A model generated the notes under the pieces. That model was not told where the DNA came from. It was given only the letters and a program-made list of their open reading frames with translations, and searched no databases. This document shows, in pieces, positions 33,451-41,806 of a stretch of DNA of 64,000 nucleotides. Origin of the DNA: Phenylobacterium sp. SCN 70-31 (lineage in GTDB: Bacteria; Pseudomonadota; Alphaproteobacteria; Caulobacterales; Caulobacteraceae); NCBI RefSeq assembly GCF_001724605.1, contig NZ_MEEX01000020.1, positions 20,104 through 84,103 of the forward strand, written 5' to 3'. The translations under genes were made by a program, and so were the position numbers. Each line of letters begins with the position of its first letter. Within the stretch, counting starts at the first letter, position 1.

Positions 33451-34749
33451 ATGACCGAACAGCTTCGCCACGGGGTCAAACTCATCGACCTCGTCATGTT
33501 GGGCGCCGGCACGGCGATTGGCGCCGCCATCTTCTCGGTGCTGGGGCCGGCCGCCCAGGTCGGGGGGAACGGCATCCTCATCGCCGTGGGGATCGCGGCC
33601 CTCCCGATGGTGCTGTTCGGCCTCGTCTACGCGTTCATGGCCTCGGCCGTGCCGAAGACCGCGGCGTCCTACGAATGGCAACGCGAGTTCACCCACCCGC
33701 TGATCGCCTTCGGGATCGTCTGGCTGCGCGTTCTGTCGAACGCGGTGGTGATGATCATCCTGGCCCAGGTGCTGGTGAACTATCTCGGCATGGTGATTCC
33801 GCTGCCGGCCAAGCCGGTGATGCTCGCGTTCTTCGTTGCGGTCTGTGCGATCAACTACATCGGCGTGGCCGTCGCGGCGCGGGCCCAGACCATCCTGATG
33901 CTGGGCCTGCTGGCGGTGTTCGCCGTCTTCGTGGCGGCCGGAGCGCCCAGCATGAAGCCGCAGCTCTTCGTCGAGGCGGCGTCCGGCGGCTGGTTGCCGA
34001 TCCTTGCGGCGCTTCCGCTGATGATCCAGCTCTTCCTGGGAATCGAGACCGCCACCGAGGTCGGCGAGGAGGTGGCCAACCCCAAGACCACCGTGCCGCT
34101 CGGGCTGGCGCTCGGGCTGCTGCTTACCGTCGTGGTCTATCTGTCCATCTCGTTCACCGCGCTCAGCCTCGTCGGCCCCGAAGCGCTGGCCGCCAGTCAG
34201 GCGCCGCTGCTGGATGCAGCGAAGGTGGCGCTGGGGCCCGTGGCCACGCCGCTCATCGTGGTGGCCGCGGTGCTGGCCCTGACCAAGTCGATGAACGCCG
34301 TCTTCCTGGTCTTTTCGCGCTTCCTGTTCGCCATGGGCCGCTCGGGCGTCCTCCCCGCGGCGCTGGGGAAGATCCATCCCCGGTACGGCACGCCCCACGT
34401 GGCGATCATGGTGGCCTTCGCCGCCTCGGTGGCGGGCCTCCTGCTGCCCTCCAGCCTGCTGTTCCTGCTGATCGCCGTGAACATCCCCACCATGATGAAG
34501 TACCTGGGCTCGTGCCTGGCCGCCTTCAACGTCGCCAGGGATCACCCCGACGTGCACGCCCAGGCCCGCCTGCGCTTCGGCCGGGGCACGGTGATGACGC
34601 TCTCGGTCCTGGGCATGGCGGCGGCCCTGGTCATCGCGGCCCTGGGCTTCAGTTCGGACTGGCGGCCCTACGTCCTGCTTTCCGTCTGGCTCGCGATCGG
34701 CCTGGCCTACTACGCCTGGCGCCGGAGGACGACCGCGCGCGCGGTCTGA
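33451..34749 (+). CDS. APC-family amino-acid permease
   Basis: A 432-residue permease with about 12 hydrophobic segments. The first segment (IDLVMLGAGTAIGAAIFSVLGPAAQVGG) has the unwound Gly-rich substrate site of the APC superfamily, and FLGIETATEVGEEVANPKTTVP is the conserved segment-6 region. It would import an amino acid or small amine across the inner membrane. It follows the amidohydrolase gene by 159 bp on the same strand, consistent with uptake of released amino acids. ATG after GAGGGGGA. Confidence 0.88.
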   Translation: MTEQLRHGVKLIDLVMLGAGTAIGAAIFSVLGPAAQVGGNGILIAVGIAALPMVLFGLVYAFMASAVPKTAASYEWQREFTHPLIAFGIVWLRVLSNAVVMIILAQVLVNYLGMVIPLPAKPVMLAFFVAVCAINYIGVAVAARAQTILMLGLLAVFAVFVAAGAPSMKPQLFVEAASGGWLPILAALPLMIQLFLGIETATEVGEEVANPKTTVPLGLALGLLLTVVVYLSISFTALSLVGPEALAASQAPLLDAAKVALGPVATPLIVVAAVLALTKSMNAVFLVFSRFLFAMGRSGVLPAALGKIHPRYGTPHVAIMVAFAASVAGLLLPSSLLFLLIAVNIPTMMKYLGSCLAAFNVARDHPDVHAQARLRFGRGTVMTLSVLGMAAALVIAALGFSSDWRPYVLLSVWLAIGLAYYAWRRRTTARAV

Positions 34750-34920
34750 GCGGGCGCAGCGGGCGGCCGCCCGCCCCGACACCTCTCCCGCGACACGGCC
34801 TGGGAATTCTTCCCGCAACCGGCGAGCGAACTTGCCTCCGCCGGAGGTTTCCGGTGGAGTATCGCCAAGCTCGGGGGCGAACGGGGGCCAACCGGCGATT
34901 CCTGCGTAGGGGGACCGTCC

Positions 34921-37062
34921 GTGCCGGTTGTCACGACTTTCGAAGCGCTGCTGTCGCAGTACACCTGGAACGGCGTTCAGGTGGCTGGACGGCCCGTTTT
35001 CCTGACATTCTCGTTCGATCAGGTCGCGGCCACGTCCGCAGGCGGCCGCCTGCCGTCGGCCTTCCTGGCGAGCTTCCGGGCTTTCTCGGAGAGCGAGCAG
35101 GAGCTTGCGCGGCGCGCGCTCGCCATTTGGGCCGACGCCAGCGGCGTCACCTTCTTTGAAGTCGGTCCCGGACAGGGCGATCTTCGTTTCGGGTCCTACG
35201 ATTTCACGCTCGCGCCACCCCAGCTGACCGACTTCGCCGCCTTCGCCTACTTCCCGCAGGTCTTTGATTTCGCGGACGGCGCCTGGGAGGACGACTGGGG
35301 CGGCGACATGTTCTTCGATTACGGCTTCGCCGATTTCGAGACCCTGTTGCACGAGATCGGCCACGCTCTGGGCCTGGATCATCCGTTCGAGGGGCCGATC
35401 ACGCTGGACCGCTCTGTCGACAGCACGGACCAGACGGTCATGAGCTATACGGCAGGCGCCTCCGAGGTCACCGGAATTGGACCGCTGGACCGCGAGGCCA
35501 TCCAGTTTCTCTACGGTCCGCCGTGGTCGGACGGCAGCCAGGCCGCATCCTGGTCGTGGGACCCGGTGAACAAGGTGCTGACCCAAGCCGGGGGTGACGC
35601 CAACGACCGGCTCGCCGGCGTCGCCGTCGCCGACCGCATTCAGGGCGGCGCCGGCGACGACTACATCATGGCCCGCGGCGGTGCGGACTCCGTGGATGGC
35701 GGTCCCGGCAACGACACCGTGTCCGGGGGGGACGGGGCCGACACCGTCCTTGGCGGCGCCGGCGACGACATCCTCGACGGCGACAACGGCGACGACGAGC
35801 TGTTCGGCGGCGCCGGTGACGATGAGCTTTGGGGGATGAACGGCGCCGACACGCTGCGCGGAGAGGATGGCGACGACTACCTCAGCGCCGGGGCTGGGGC
35901 GAACCGGCTGTTCGGCGGCAATGGCGCCGACACCCTGGTGACCAGTTCGGGCGCCGACACCGTGGATGGCGGCGCGGGTGACGATGAACTCTGGTTCGTC
36001 CATTCGACGACCGCGCCGGCTTCGCTGAGCTACGCCAGTCTGACCGCTGCGGGGGGCGTCTACACCAGTATCGAACTCATCGCGATCTTCGGGGGCCCGG
36101 GCGACGACACGATTCAGGGTGGTCATCTGCCGGACTATCTGTCCGGCGGCCAGGGCGCCGACTCCATCGTCGGGGGCGCCGAGGCCGACGAACTGTATGG
36201 CGGGGCGGGGTCGGACACGCTGTCCGGCGGAGATGGGGCCGATGTACTGGCCGGCGGTTCGGGCGACGACTGGCTGATCCCCGGCGCCGGCGCAGATGAT
36301 ATCTGGGGAGGTCCCGGCGTCGACACCGTCGATTACTCCGCCGATCGCGGGCCGGTCGACGTCACGATCAACCAGCCGCGCGTGGTGGACGGGGCTTCCG
36401 AGACGATGGCGGAGGTCGAGAACCTCGTCGGCTCTCCCTATGCCGACCGTCTTCGCGGCGATGCAGGCGACAATCGCCTGTTCGGCGGTGGCGGCAACGA
36501 CACTGTGATCGGCGGCGACGGCGCGAACTATCTGCGTGGCGACGAAGGTAACGACAGCCTGATGGGCGGCGCCGGCTTCGACGACATCAACGGCAACATG
36601 GGAGACGACACCGCGTCGGGCGGGCCGGGCGACGACTGGGTCGTGGGCGGCAAGGACCAGGACCGCCTGTTCGGCGACGAGGGCGACGACCTCGTCTATG
36701 GCAACCTGGGCGACGACACGCTCGACGGCGGACCCGGGAACGACGTGCTCCGCGGCGGGCAGGGGAACGACACCCTGACAGGCGGCGCCGGGAACGACTT
36801 CATTTCGGGCGACCGCGGCGACGACACGGTGGCGGGCGGCGCCGGCGCCGACATCTTCCACATCTTCGCCGAGGCGGGGATCGAGCGCGTCGTCGACTTC
36901 AACCTCGCCGAGGGCGACAGGGTCATGCTCGCGCCGGGGAGCCAGTACACCGTGAGCCAGGACGGCGCCGATACCGTGATCAGCCTCGTCGGGGGCGCGC
37001 GGATGATCCTCGTCGGCATTTCGATGAGCGGCCTGACGGGCGACTGGATATTCGGCGCCTGA
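34921..37062 (+). CDS. RTX-type serralysin-like metalloprotease (M10)
   Basis: A 713-residue secreted protease. The zinc site HEIGHALGLDH gives His144, Glu145, His148 and His154, with the Met-turn at Met174 (VMSYTAG), as in serralysins. From about residue 225 to 665 there are many GGxGxDxLxGGxGxD calcium-binding repeats, interrupted by a non-repeat spacer near 360-390 and another near 475-500. There is no N-terminal signal peptide; such proteins leave through a type I secretion system recognising the C-terminus. No secretion genes are adjacent. GTG start at 34921 after AGGGGGA. Confidence 0.9.
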   Translation: MPVVTTFEALLSQYTWNGVQVAGRPVFLTFSFDQVAATSAGGRLPSAFLASFRAFSESEQELARRALAIWADASGVTFFEVGPGQGDLRFGSYDFTLAPPQLTDFAAFAYFPQVFDFADGAWEDDWGGDMFFDYGFADFETLLHEIGHALGLDHPFEGPITLDRSVDSTDQTVMSYTAGASEVTGIGPLDREAIQFLYGPPWSDGSQAASWSWDPVNKVLTQAGGDANDRLAGVAVADRIQGGAGDDYIMARGGADSVDGGPGNDTVSGGDGADTVLGGAGDDILDGDNGDDELFGGAGDDELWGMNGADTLRGEDGDDYLSAGAGANRLFGGNGADTLVTSSGADTVDGGAGDDELWFVHSTTAPASLSYASLTAAGGVYTSIELIAIFGGPGDDTIQGGHLPDYLSGGQGADSIVGGAEADELYGGAGSDTLSGGDGADVLAGGSGDDWLIPGAGADDIWGGPGVDTVDYSADRGPVDVTINQPRVVDGASETMAEVENLVGSPYADRLRGDAGDNRLFGGGGNDTVIGGDGANYLRGDEGNDSLMGGAGFDDINGNMGDDTASGGPGDDWVVGGKDQDRLFGDEGDDLVYGNLGDDTLDGGPGNDVLRGGQGNDTLTGGAGNDFISGDRGDDTVAGGAGADIFHIFAEAGIERVVDFNLAEGDRVMLAPGSQYTVSQDGADTVISLVGGARMILVGISMSGLTGDWIFGA

Positions 37063-37099
37063 CGCGGCGCCGAGGCGTCCTCGCCTGCGCCGCCTGCCT

Positions 37100-37120
37100 T
37101 TGACGGCGAATGATGCTAGC
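37100..37120 (+). promoter_or_regulatory. likely promoter TTGACGG-N8-GCTAGC
   Basis: TTGACGG at 37100 and GCTAGC at 37115 fit the short-spaced housekeeping promoter of Caulobacter-type bacteria. Transcription would begin near 37127, which excludes the upstream in-frame ATG at 37110 and supports the TetR start at 37149. Confidence 0.55.
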
Positions 37121-37148
37121 TGGTGCGGCGGTAACCGGCGGGGAGGTC

Positions 37149-37838
37149 ATGGCGCGCACGGTCGGGCAGGCAGGAGGCGTTCGGGGGCGGCGGCGCAAGG
37201 GGGAGGGGCCGGATCTGCGCGAGTCCATCCTGGATGCGGCCGAGGCGCTGTTCTCGCGGCACGGCTTCTATGGCGTGACGGTCAGGCAGGTGGCCGCCGA
37301 AGCCGGCGTCGATACGGCGCTGATCCACTACTACTTCGGCGCCAAGCGGGAGCTGTTCGAGAGCGTGTTCGCCCGCCGGGCCGAGATCCTCAACGCCGCA
37401 CGCCTCGACGCCCTTCGCGCCTACGCCGAATCTCAGGCCGGGCGTCTCTCGGCGGAGGGGATCATCGAGGCGTTCATCGATCCGCTCATCCAGCGCGCCC
37501 TCACGAACGACGAGGGCTGGCGGAACTACTTTCGGCTCGTCGCCCTGGTGAACAACACGCCGGCCTGGGGGGGCGAGACCATGCACCGCTTCTTCGATCC
37601 GGTCGTCCACAAGCTCATCGACACCCTGGCGCTGGCCCTGCCGCGGGCCGAGCGGCAGGACCTCTACTGGGCGTATCAGTTCCTGACCGGGGCGATGATG
37701 CTCACGTTGTCCGAGACCGGTCGCATCGATCAGCTTTCGAACGGGCTATGTCGCTCCACCGACATGGAGGCCATCCGCGAACGACTCTACGTCTGGTGCG
37801 CGGCGGGCCTGGAGGAACTGGTCCGACGCGGCCGTTGA
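37149..37838 (+). CDS. TetR-family transcriptional regulator
   Basis: A 229-residue TetR protein. The N-terminal tail is basic (GGVRGRRRKGEG); the helix-turn-helix is VTVRQVAAEAGVDTALIHYYFGAKRELFE. The C-terminal domain has the segment GWRNYFRLVALVNNTPAW seen in TetR_C members of the CerR/YttP-like group. GGGAGG lies 3 bp before the ATG at 37149. It is a single gene facing a long intergenic region, and no target can be named. Confidence 0.86.
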   Translation: MARTVGQAGGVRGRRRKGEGPDLRESILDAAEALFSRHGFYGVTVRQVAAEAGVDTALIHYYFGAKRELFESVFARRAEILNAARLDALRAYAESQAGRLSAEGIIEAFIDPLIQRALTNDEGWRNYFRLVALVNNTPAWGGETMHRFFDPVVHKLIDTLALALPRAERQDLYWAYQFLTGAMMLTLSETGRIDQLSNGLCRSTDMEAIRERLYVWCAAGLEELVRRGR

Positions 37839-37958
37839 GGCGCGGACGGCCCGCCGATTTGGCGGTGCAACATCCGGTCGCACCCCGTTGTCCGACTGCC
37901 CGGGACGATCTCGCGGATCGCAGGGACGCGCACCTGCCGAGAAAGTCGAGACCGTATA

Positions 37959-37973
37959 TTTTATCAAATAAAA
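37959..37973. repeat. AT-only inverted repeat TTTTAT-caa-ATAAAA
   Basis: A 6-bp perfect inverted repeat inside an AT-rich patch of about 35 bp (37954-37988), in strong contrast with the GC-rich surroundings. It lies 121 bp after the TetR stop; it may be an operator or UP-like element for the downstream sRNA region. Confidence 0.4.
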
Positions 37974-38077
37974 CAAATATATGAATGTGAATTCCGATGG
38001 CTGTCCGTCTGGGGGCGGGCGTCGCCTCGGTCACCTTTCCCGCCGCGCCGAGCGCGGCCTGCGGGCGACATTTCATG

Positions 38078-38106
38078 TTGAGGTGAAATTGGGGCTTGCG
38101 TGCATT
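38078..38106 (+). promoter_or_regulatory. candidate sRNA promoter TTGAGG-N17-TGCATT
   Basis: The spacing is ideal for a sigma-70-type promoter but the -10 block is weak. It predicts a start near 38113, giving a transcript of about 78 nt to the terminator, the length expected for the proposed sRNA family. Confidence 0.4.
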
Positions 38107-38112
38107 GCAGCA

Positions 38113-38190
38113 AAGGCGCAGAAAGGTCCTGCCCTTTTGGGCGTTTCCTCCCTAATGAACTGGCCGCGCCTCCGGGCGCGGCCTTTTTTT
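38113..38190 (+). ncRNA. candidate suhB/MmgR (alpha-r8) family small RNA
   Basis: The segment has a small GCCC-TTTT-GGGC hairpin, then the single-stranded block TTTCCTCCCT at 38144-38153, then a strong terminator. As I recall, the UUUCCUCCCU block between two hairpins is the conserved core of the alphaproteobacterial suhB/MmgR sRNAs. The CCUCCC can pair with ribosome-binding sites, so it would act in trans on mRNAs. The 5' end is inferred from the promoter. No convincing protein is encoded here. Confidence 0.6.
38162..38190 (+). terminator. rho-independent terminator of the sRNA
   Basis: A perfect 9-bp stem GGCCGCGCC / GGCGCGGCC with a TCCG tetraloop, followed by seven T. This is a textbook intrinsic terminator and strong evidence that a short transcript ends here. 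Confidence 0.88.
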
Positions 38191-38757
38191 CATGCTTCCA
38201 CGCCCCGGACGGTTCCTTGCCCAACGGTGTTCATCCGGCCCGGAAGGAAGCCTCGCGCCCGGTCTGGTTGCGCTCCGCGCCGCCTCCGGACCCCGCGGCC
38301 GACGCTTCGGGGGCGTCGAACGTCTTCAGATTCGACGATGTCACCCAAAATGGGGGTTACATCTCGCTCGACCGCGGCTTCGCCGCCGTTGCTCATCCCC
38401 GTGGCGCCCGTTTCCCCCGCGCCTCGGGCGACAGGCTGAGACCTCCCGGCGCCGTCTCGCGCGCCGATCGGACGCCGGCGCGATCGAAACGCTCGGCGCA
38501 GTCGCGCTTTTGGCGGCATTTCGGTCAGAATTTGCGGTTTGCAGGCCTCGAAGAGCATTGGTACGAGGCGAACGGCCTCGACTGTCTCCAGGTGGCTGTG
38601 TCTGGGGGCGCGGGGTTCCGCCGGAGTCGACTAACCCCCTGACGCACCGTGAGTTCCCGGCGGGGTGCGCCGGATGATCGCCGTTCTGGAAAGCGCCCGC
38701 CAGGGTTGCTTGCTTTCCCGTTTTCGATGGTCGAGTTTCGAATTTATGGGGGGGCGA
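38191..38757. other. intergenic region without a convincing gene
   Basis: Overlapping open frames on both strands here have no recognisable domain, inconsistent codon bias and mostly poor starts, so I call none of them. The only structure seen is the inverted repeat at 38337-38363. The sequence may be the remnant of a lost gene between the sRNA and the XRE locus. Confidence 0.5.
38337..38363. repeat. inverted repeat GATGTCACCC-N7-GGGTTACATC
   Basis: Ten-base arms with one mismatch around an AAAATGG centre. It resembles an operator or a transposon-end remnant. It lies about 400 bp upstream of the small gene and 660 bp upstream of the XRE regulator. Confidence 0.45.
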
Positions 38758-38988
38758 ATGATTCAAGACTCAGAGCATGGCAAGCGTCTGGCCCAAAACC
38801 TCGTCGAACTTCTTGCTCCGTACGAGGAAGAATTGATCCAGCTCGAGCAGGACGCGCCGGCGTTTGGTCCACTTCGGAGGGCCTTGGGTATTGCCATTGC
38901 TGAGGCTTGTTACGTCATCTCGGATGTGCCTACGCGAGCGGAGAACGTTGTTCCGCCAGCCGATGACCCGGCGAGCCAGACGCGATAG
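38758..38988 (+). CDS. hypothetical small protein upstream of XRE regulator
   Basis: A 76-residue protein starting [31 protein letters not shown]; mostly helical, acidic, with a conserved-looking core [21 protein letters not shown] do not recognise it. A GGGGGG run precedes the ATG. A start four codons upstream is possible, and the frame stays open further. Its AT-richer composition matches that of the upstream segment. It lies 34 bp before the XRE gene and may be co-transcribed. Confidence 0.5.
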   Translation: MIQDSEHGKRLAQNLVELLAPYEEELIQLEQDAPAFGPLRRALGIAIAEACYVISDVPTRAENVVPPADDPASQTR

Positions 38989-39022
38989 AGCAGATCCGCC
39001 CCAAGGAGATCCAAGACTACTC

Positions 39023-39406
39023 ATGGCCAGCAAACCAGAAGCCGCCGCGGACCCGATCGACGTGGCGGTCGGCGCGCGGATCAGGCTGTTGCGAAAGGTT
39101 CGGGGCTTGTCGCAGCAAGCCCTGGCGGAAGCCGCCGGCGTGACCTTCCAGCAGATCCAGAAGTACGAACGCGGGGCCAACCGCGTGTCGGCGTCGATGC
39201 TGCAACGCATCGCAAAGACCCTGGGCGTTCCGGTCGCGGAGATGTTCGGAGAGACTTCGCCGTCCAGCGGCGCCGTGGACGAGGTCGCCGCGCTTCTGGC
39301 CGAACCCGGGGCGCTCGAACTGCTGAAGGCCTATGCGGGCCTGCCGCGAGGGGTCTCACGCTCTGCGCTGGTCGAGTTCGTGCGCAGCCTGCGCCAGCCG
39401 ACCTGA
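39023..39406 (+). CDS. XRE-family transcriptional regulator
   Basis: A 127-residue regulator. The Cro/CI-type helix-turn-helix spans about 15-65: [36 protein letters not shown] followed by [21 protein letters not shown]. The short C-terminal tail ([25 protein letters not shown]) is typical of small alphaproteobacterial XRE regulators of the chromosome. AAGGAG lies upstream of the ATG at 39023. It converges with the methylmalonyl-CoA mutase genes. Confidence 0.88.
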   Translation: MASKPEAAADPIDVAVGARIRLLRKVRGLSQQALAEAAGVTFQQIQKYERGANRVSASMLQRIAKTLGVPVAEMFGETSPSSGAVDEVAALLAEPGALELLKAYAGLPRGVSRSALVEFVRSLRQPT

Positions 39407-39597
39407 CCGCGACGAGTTGGGCTCAGCTTTCGGCGGACGCCCTTTTTCGTGCGCTCTGGCCTCCGGCCCTGGTCGCCACTTTGGCGGGCGAGGGCGGTTT
39501 CAGGCCGCGAAAGCCCCGACGCGCGCGGAATTCTCCGCATGCGGTTCTTCCGCATGATCGATGGAGGGGGTGATCGGCTTGGCCGCGCGCCGGCGAC

Positions 39598-41754
39598 CTA
39601 ACGCCCCGCCTGTTCCTGCGCGTAGCCGAGCTGTTCGTTCAGGCGGTCCAGCACGGTGATGGCCGCCTCGGGGACGACGGTGCCGGGCGGGAAGATGGCG
39701 GCGACGCCCATGTCTTCCAGAGCCTTGAAGTCCTCGGGCGGAATCACGCCGCCCACGAACACCAGGATGTCGGGCCGGCCCAGCTTGGCCAGTTCCGACT
39801 TCAGTTCGGGCACCAGGGTCAGGTGGCCGGCGGCCAGCGAGCTGGCGCCCACGGCGTTCACGCCCTTTTCCACCGCCTCGGCGGCGGCTTCGGCCGGCGT
39901 CTGGAACAGGTCGCCGATCTCGACGTCGAAGCCCAGGTCGGCGAAGCCCGAGGCGATCACCTTCTGGCCCCGGTCGTGGCCGTCCTGGCCCATCTTGGCC
40001 ACCATGATCCGCGGCTTCCGGCCGTCGGCCTGGACGAAGGCTTCGGCCATCGCCTTCGCGCGCTCGCCCGCGGGCGTCGCGCCGGCCTCGCGCAGATAGA
40101 CGCCCTTCACAGCGTCGGCGTTGGCCTTGTGGCGGCCGAACACCTTCTCCATCGCGTACGACATTTCGCCCACGGTCGCCTTGGCGCGCGCGGCGGCCAC
40201 GCACAGCTCCAGCAGGTTGGCCTTGCCGGCGGCCCCGGCGGTCAGCGCGTCCAGCGCCGCGGCGAGGGCGTCGGGATCGCGCTCGGCCTTCAGTCGGTTC
40301 AGCTTGGCGATCTGGGCGTTGCGGACGGCGGTGTTGTCCACCTTGAGGACCGGAATGTCGTCCTCCACGTCCGGGCGATAGCGGTTCACCCCCACCACCG
40401 ACTGCTTGCCGGAATCGATCCGTGCCTGGGTGCGGGCCGCCGCCTCTTCGATGCGGCGCTTGGGAAGGCCGGCCTCGATGGCCTTGGTCATGCCGCCCAG
40501 GGCCTCGACCTCGGCGATGTGGTCCAGCGCGCGTTCGGCCAGGTCGGCGGTCAGGCGCTCGACGTAGTAGCTGCCCCCCCAGGGATCGACCACGCGGGTC
40601 TGGCCGCTTTCCATCTGGATGAACAACTGGGTGTTGCGGGCGATGCGCGCCGAGAAATCCGTCGGCAGGGCCAGGGCTTCGTCCAGCGAGTTCGTGTGCA
40701 GGCTCTGGGTCTGGCCGCCCGTGGCGCCCATGGCCTCGATGGCCGTGCGCGGCACGTTGTTGAACACGTCCTGGGCCGCCAGGCTCCAGCCGCTTGTCTG
40801 GGTGTGGGCGCGCAGGGCGAGCGAGCGGGAGTCCTGCGGGTCGAAGGTTTCCTTCATCAGCTTCGCCCAGAGCAGGCGGCCGGCCCGTTGCTTGGCGACC
40901 TCCATGAACATGTTCATGCCGGCGCACCAGAAGAACGACAGGCGCGGCGCGAACTTGTCCACCGTCATGCCGGCGGCGACGCCCGCGCGGACGTACTCGA
41001 TCCCGTCGGCCAGGGTGTAGGCCAGCTCGAGGTCCAGCGTCGCCCCGGCTTCCTGCATGTGGTAGCCGCTGATCGAGATCGAGTTGAAGCGCGGCATCTC
41101 CTTCGCGGTGTAGGCGAAGATGTCGGCGATGATCCGCATCGAGGGGCCGGGCGGATAGATATAGGTGTTCCGGACCAGGAACTCCTTCAGGATGTCGTTC
41201 TGGATCGTGCCGGTCAGCTTCTCGTGCGGCACGCCCTGTTCCTCGGCCGCCACGATGTAGAGCGCGAGCACCGGCAGAACGGCGCCGTTCATCGTCATCG
41301 ACACGCTCATCTTGTCGAGCGGGATGCCGTCGAACAGCGTGCGCATGTCGAGGATGGAGTCGATGGCCACGCCGGCCATGCCCACGTCGCCGGGCACGCG
41401 CGGGTGGTCGGAGTCGTACCCGCGGTGGGTGGCCAGATCGAAGGCGATGGACAGGCCCATCTGACCCGCCGCCAGGTTGCGGCGGTAGAACGCGTTGGAA
41501 TCCTCGGCCGTGGAGAAGCCCGCGTACTGGCGGATGGTCCACGGGTTGGTGGCGTACATGGTGGGGTAGGGGCCGCGCACGAACGGCGCCAGTCCCGGGT
41601 AGCCGCCCAGCGCCGTGAACGCCGCGGCGTCGTCGGGTCCGTAGGCCGGCTTGACGTCCACGCCCTCGGGCGTGGCCCACGGCGCGCCCGAGGGCCGGGA
41701 GAAGACGCCCACATCGCCGTCGAACGGCAGGGTCGAGAAGTCGGGGAAGCTCAT
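39598..41754 (-). CDS. mutB: methylmalonyl-CoA mutase, large (catalytic) subunit
   Basis: A 718-residue adenosylcobalamin-dependent mutase interconverting (R)-methylmalonyl-CoA and succinyl-CoA, the last step of propionyl-CoA use. The N-terminal substrate barrel contains [36 protein letters not shown] and ends near residue 560. The C-terminal B12 domain has the DxHxxG cobalt-ligand motif [12 protein letters not shown] with His593 and then [16 protein letters not shown]. Length and order are normal. It starts 52 bp after the small-subunit stop and forms an operon with it. Confidence 0.95.
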   Translation of the reverse strand: MSFPDFSTLPFDGDVGVFSRPSGAPWATPEGVDVKPAYGPDDAAAFTALGGYPGLAPFVRGPYPTMYATNPWTIRQYAGFSTAEDSNAFYRRNLAAGQMGLSIAFDLATHRGYDSDHPRVPGDVGMAGVAIDSILDMRTLFDGIPLDKMSVSMTMNGAVLPVLALYIVAAEEQGVPHEKLTGTIQNDILKEFLVRNTYIYPPGPSMRIIADIFAYTAKEMPRFNSISISGYHMQEAGATLDLELAYTLADGIEYVRAGVAAGMTVDKFAPRLSFFWCAGMNMFMEVAKQRAGRLLWAKLMKETFDPQDSRSLALRAHTQTSGWSLAAQDVFNNVPRTAIEAMGATGGQTQSLHTNSLDEALALPTDFSARIARNTQLFIQMESGQTRVVDPWGGSYYVERLTADLAERALDHIAEVEALGGMTKAIEAGLPKRRIEEAAARTQARIDSGKQSVVGVNRYRPDVEDDIPVLKVDNTAVRNAQIAKLNRLKAERDPDALAAALDALTAGAAGKANLLELCVAAARAKATVGEMSYAMEKVFGRHKANADAVKGVYLREAGATPAGERAKAMAEAFVQADGRKPRIMVAKMGQDGHDRGQKVIASGFADLGFDVEIGDLFQTPAEAAAEAVEKGVNAVGASSLAAGHLTLVPELKSELAKLGRPDILVFVGGVIPPEDFKALEDMGVAAIFPPGTVVPEAAITVLDRLNEQLGYAQEQAGR

Positions 41755-41806
41755 CTCGAAGTCCCTCCCGCGGTCTTGCCCGCGGTCTTGAAAGTGAAGC
41801 CGCGCA

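Noticed and set aside
15681..34749. Lasso-peptide or nonribosomal-peptide biosynthesis cluster
   Set aside because: The TonB receptor, peptidases and PLP enzyme recall such clusters, but there is no precursor, cyclase, NRPS module or export ABC gene in the window.
31222..36861. Very long minus-strand open frame opposite the amidohydrolase, permease and RTX protease
   Set aside because: It runs antisense to three well-supported genes, is low in complexity (Arg/Gly/His/Val-rich) and has no domain. Long antisense frames are expected in GC-rich DNA with strong codon bias.
38100..38642. Open frames in the region after the sRNA
   Set aside because: They cross the sRNA terminator, have no family resemblance and lack the third-position bias of real genes here.
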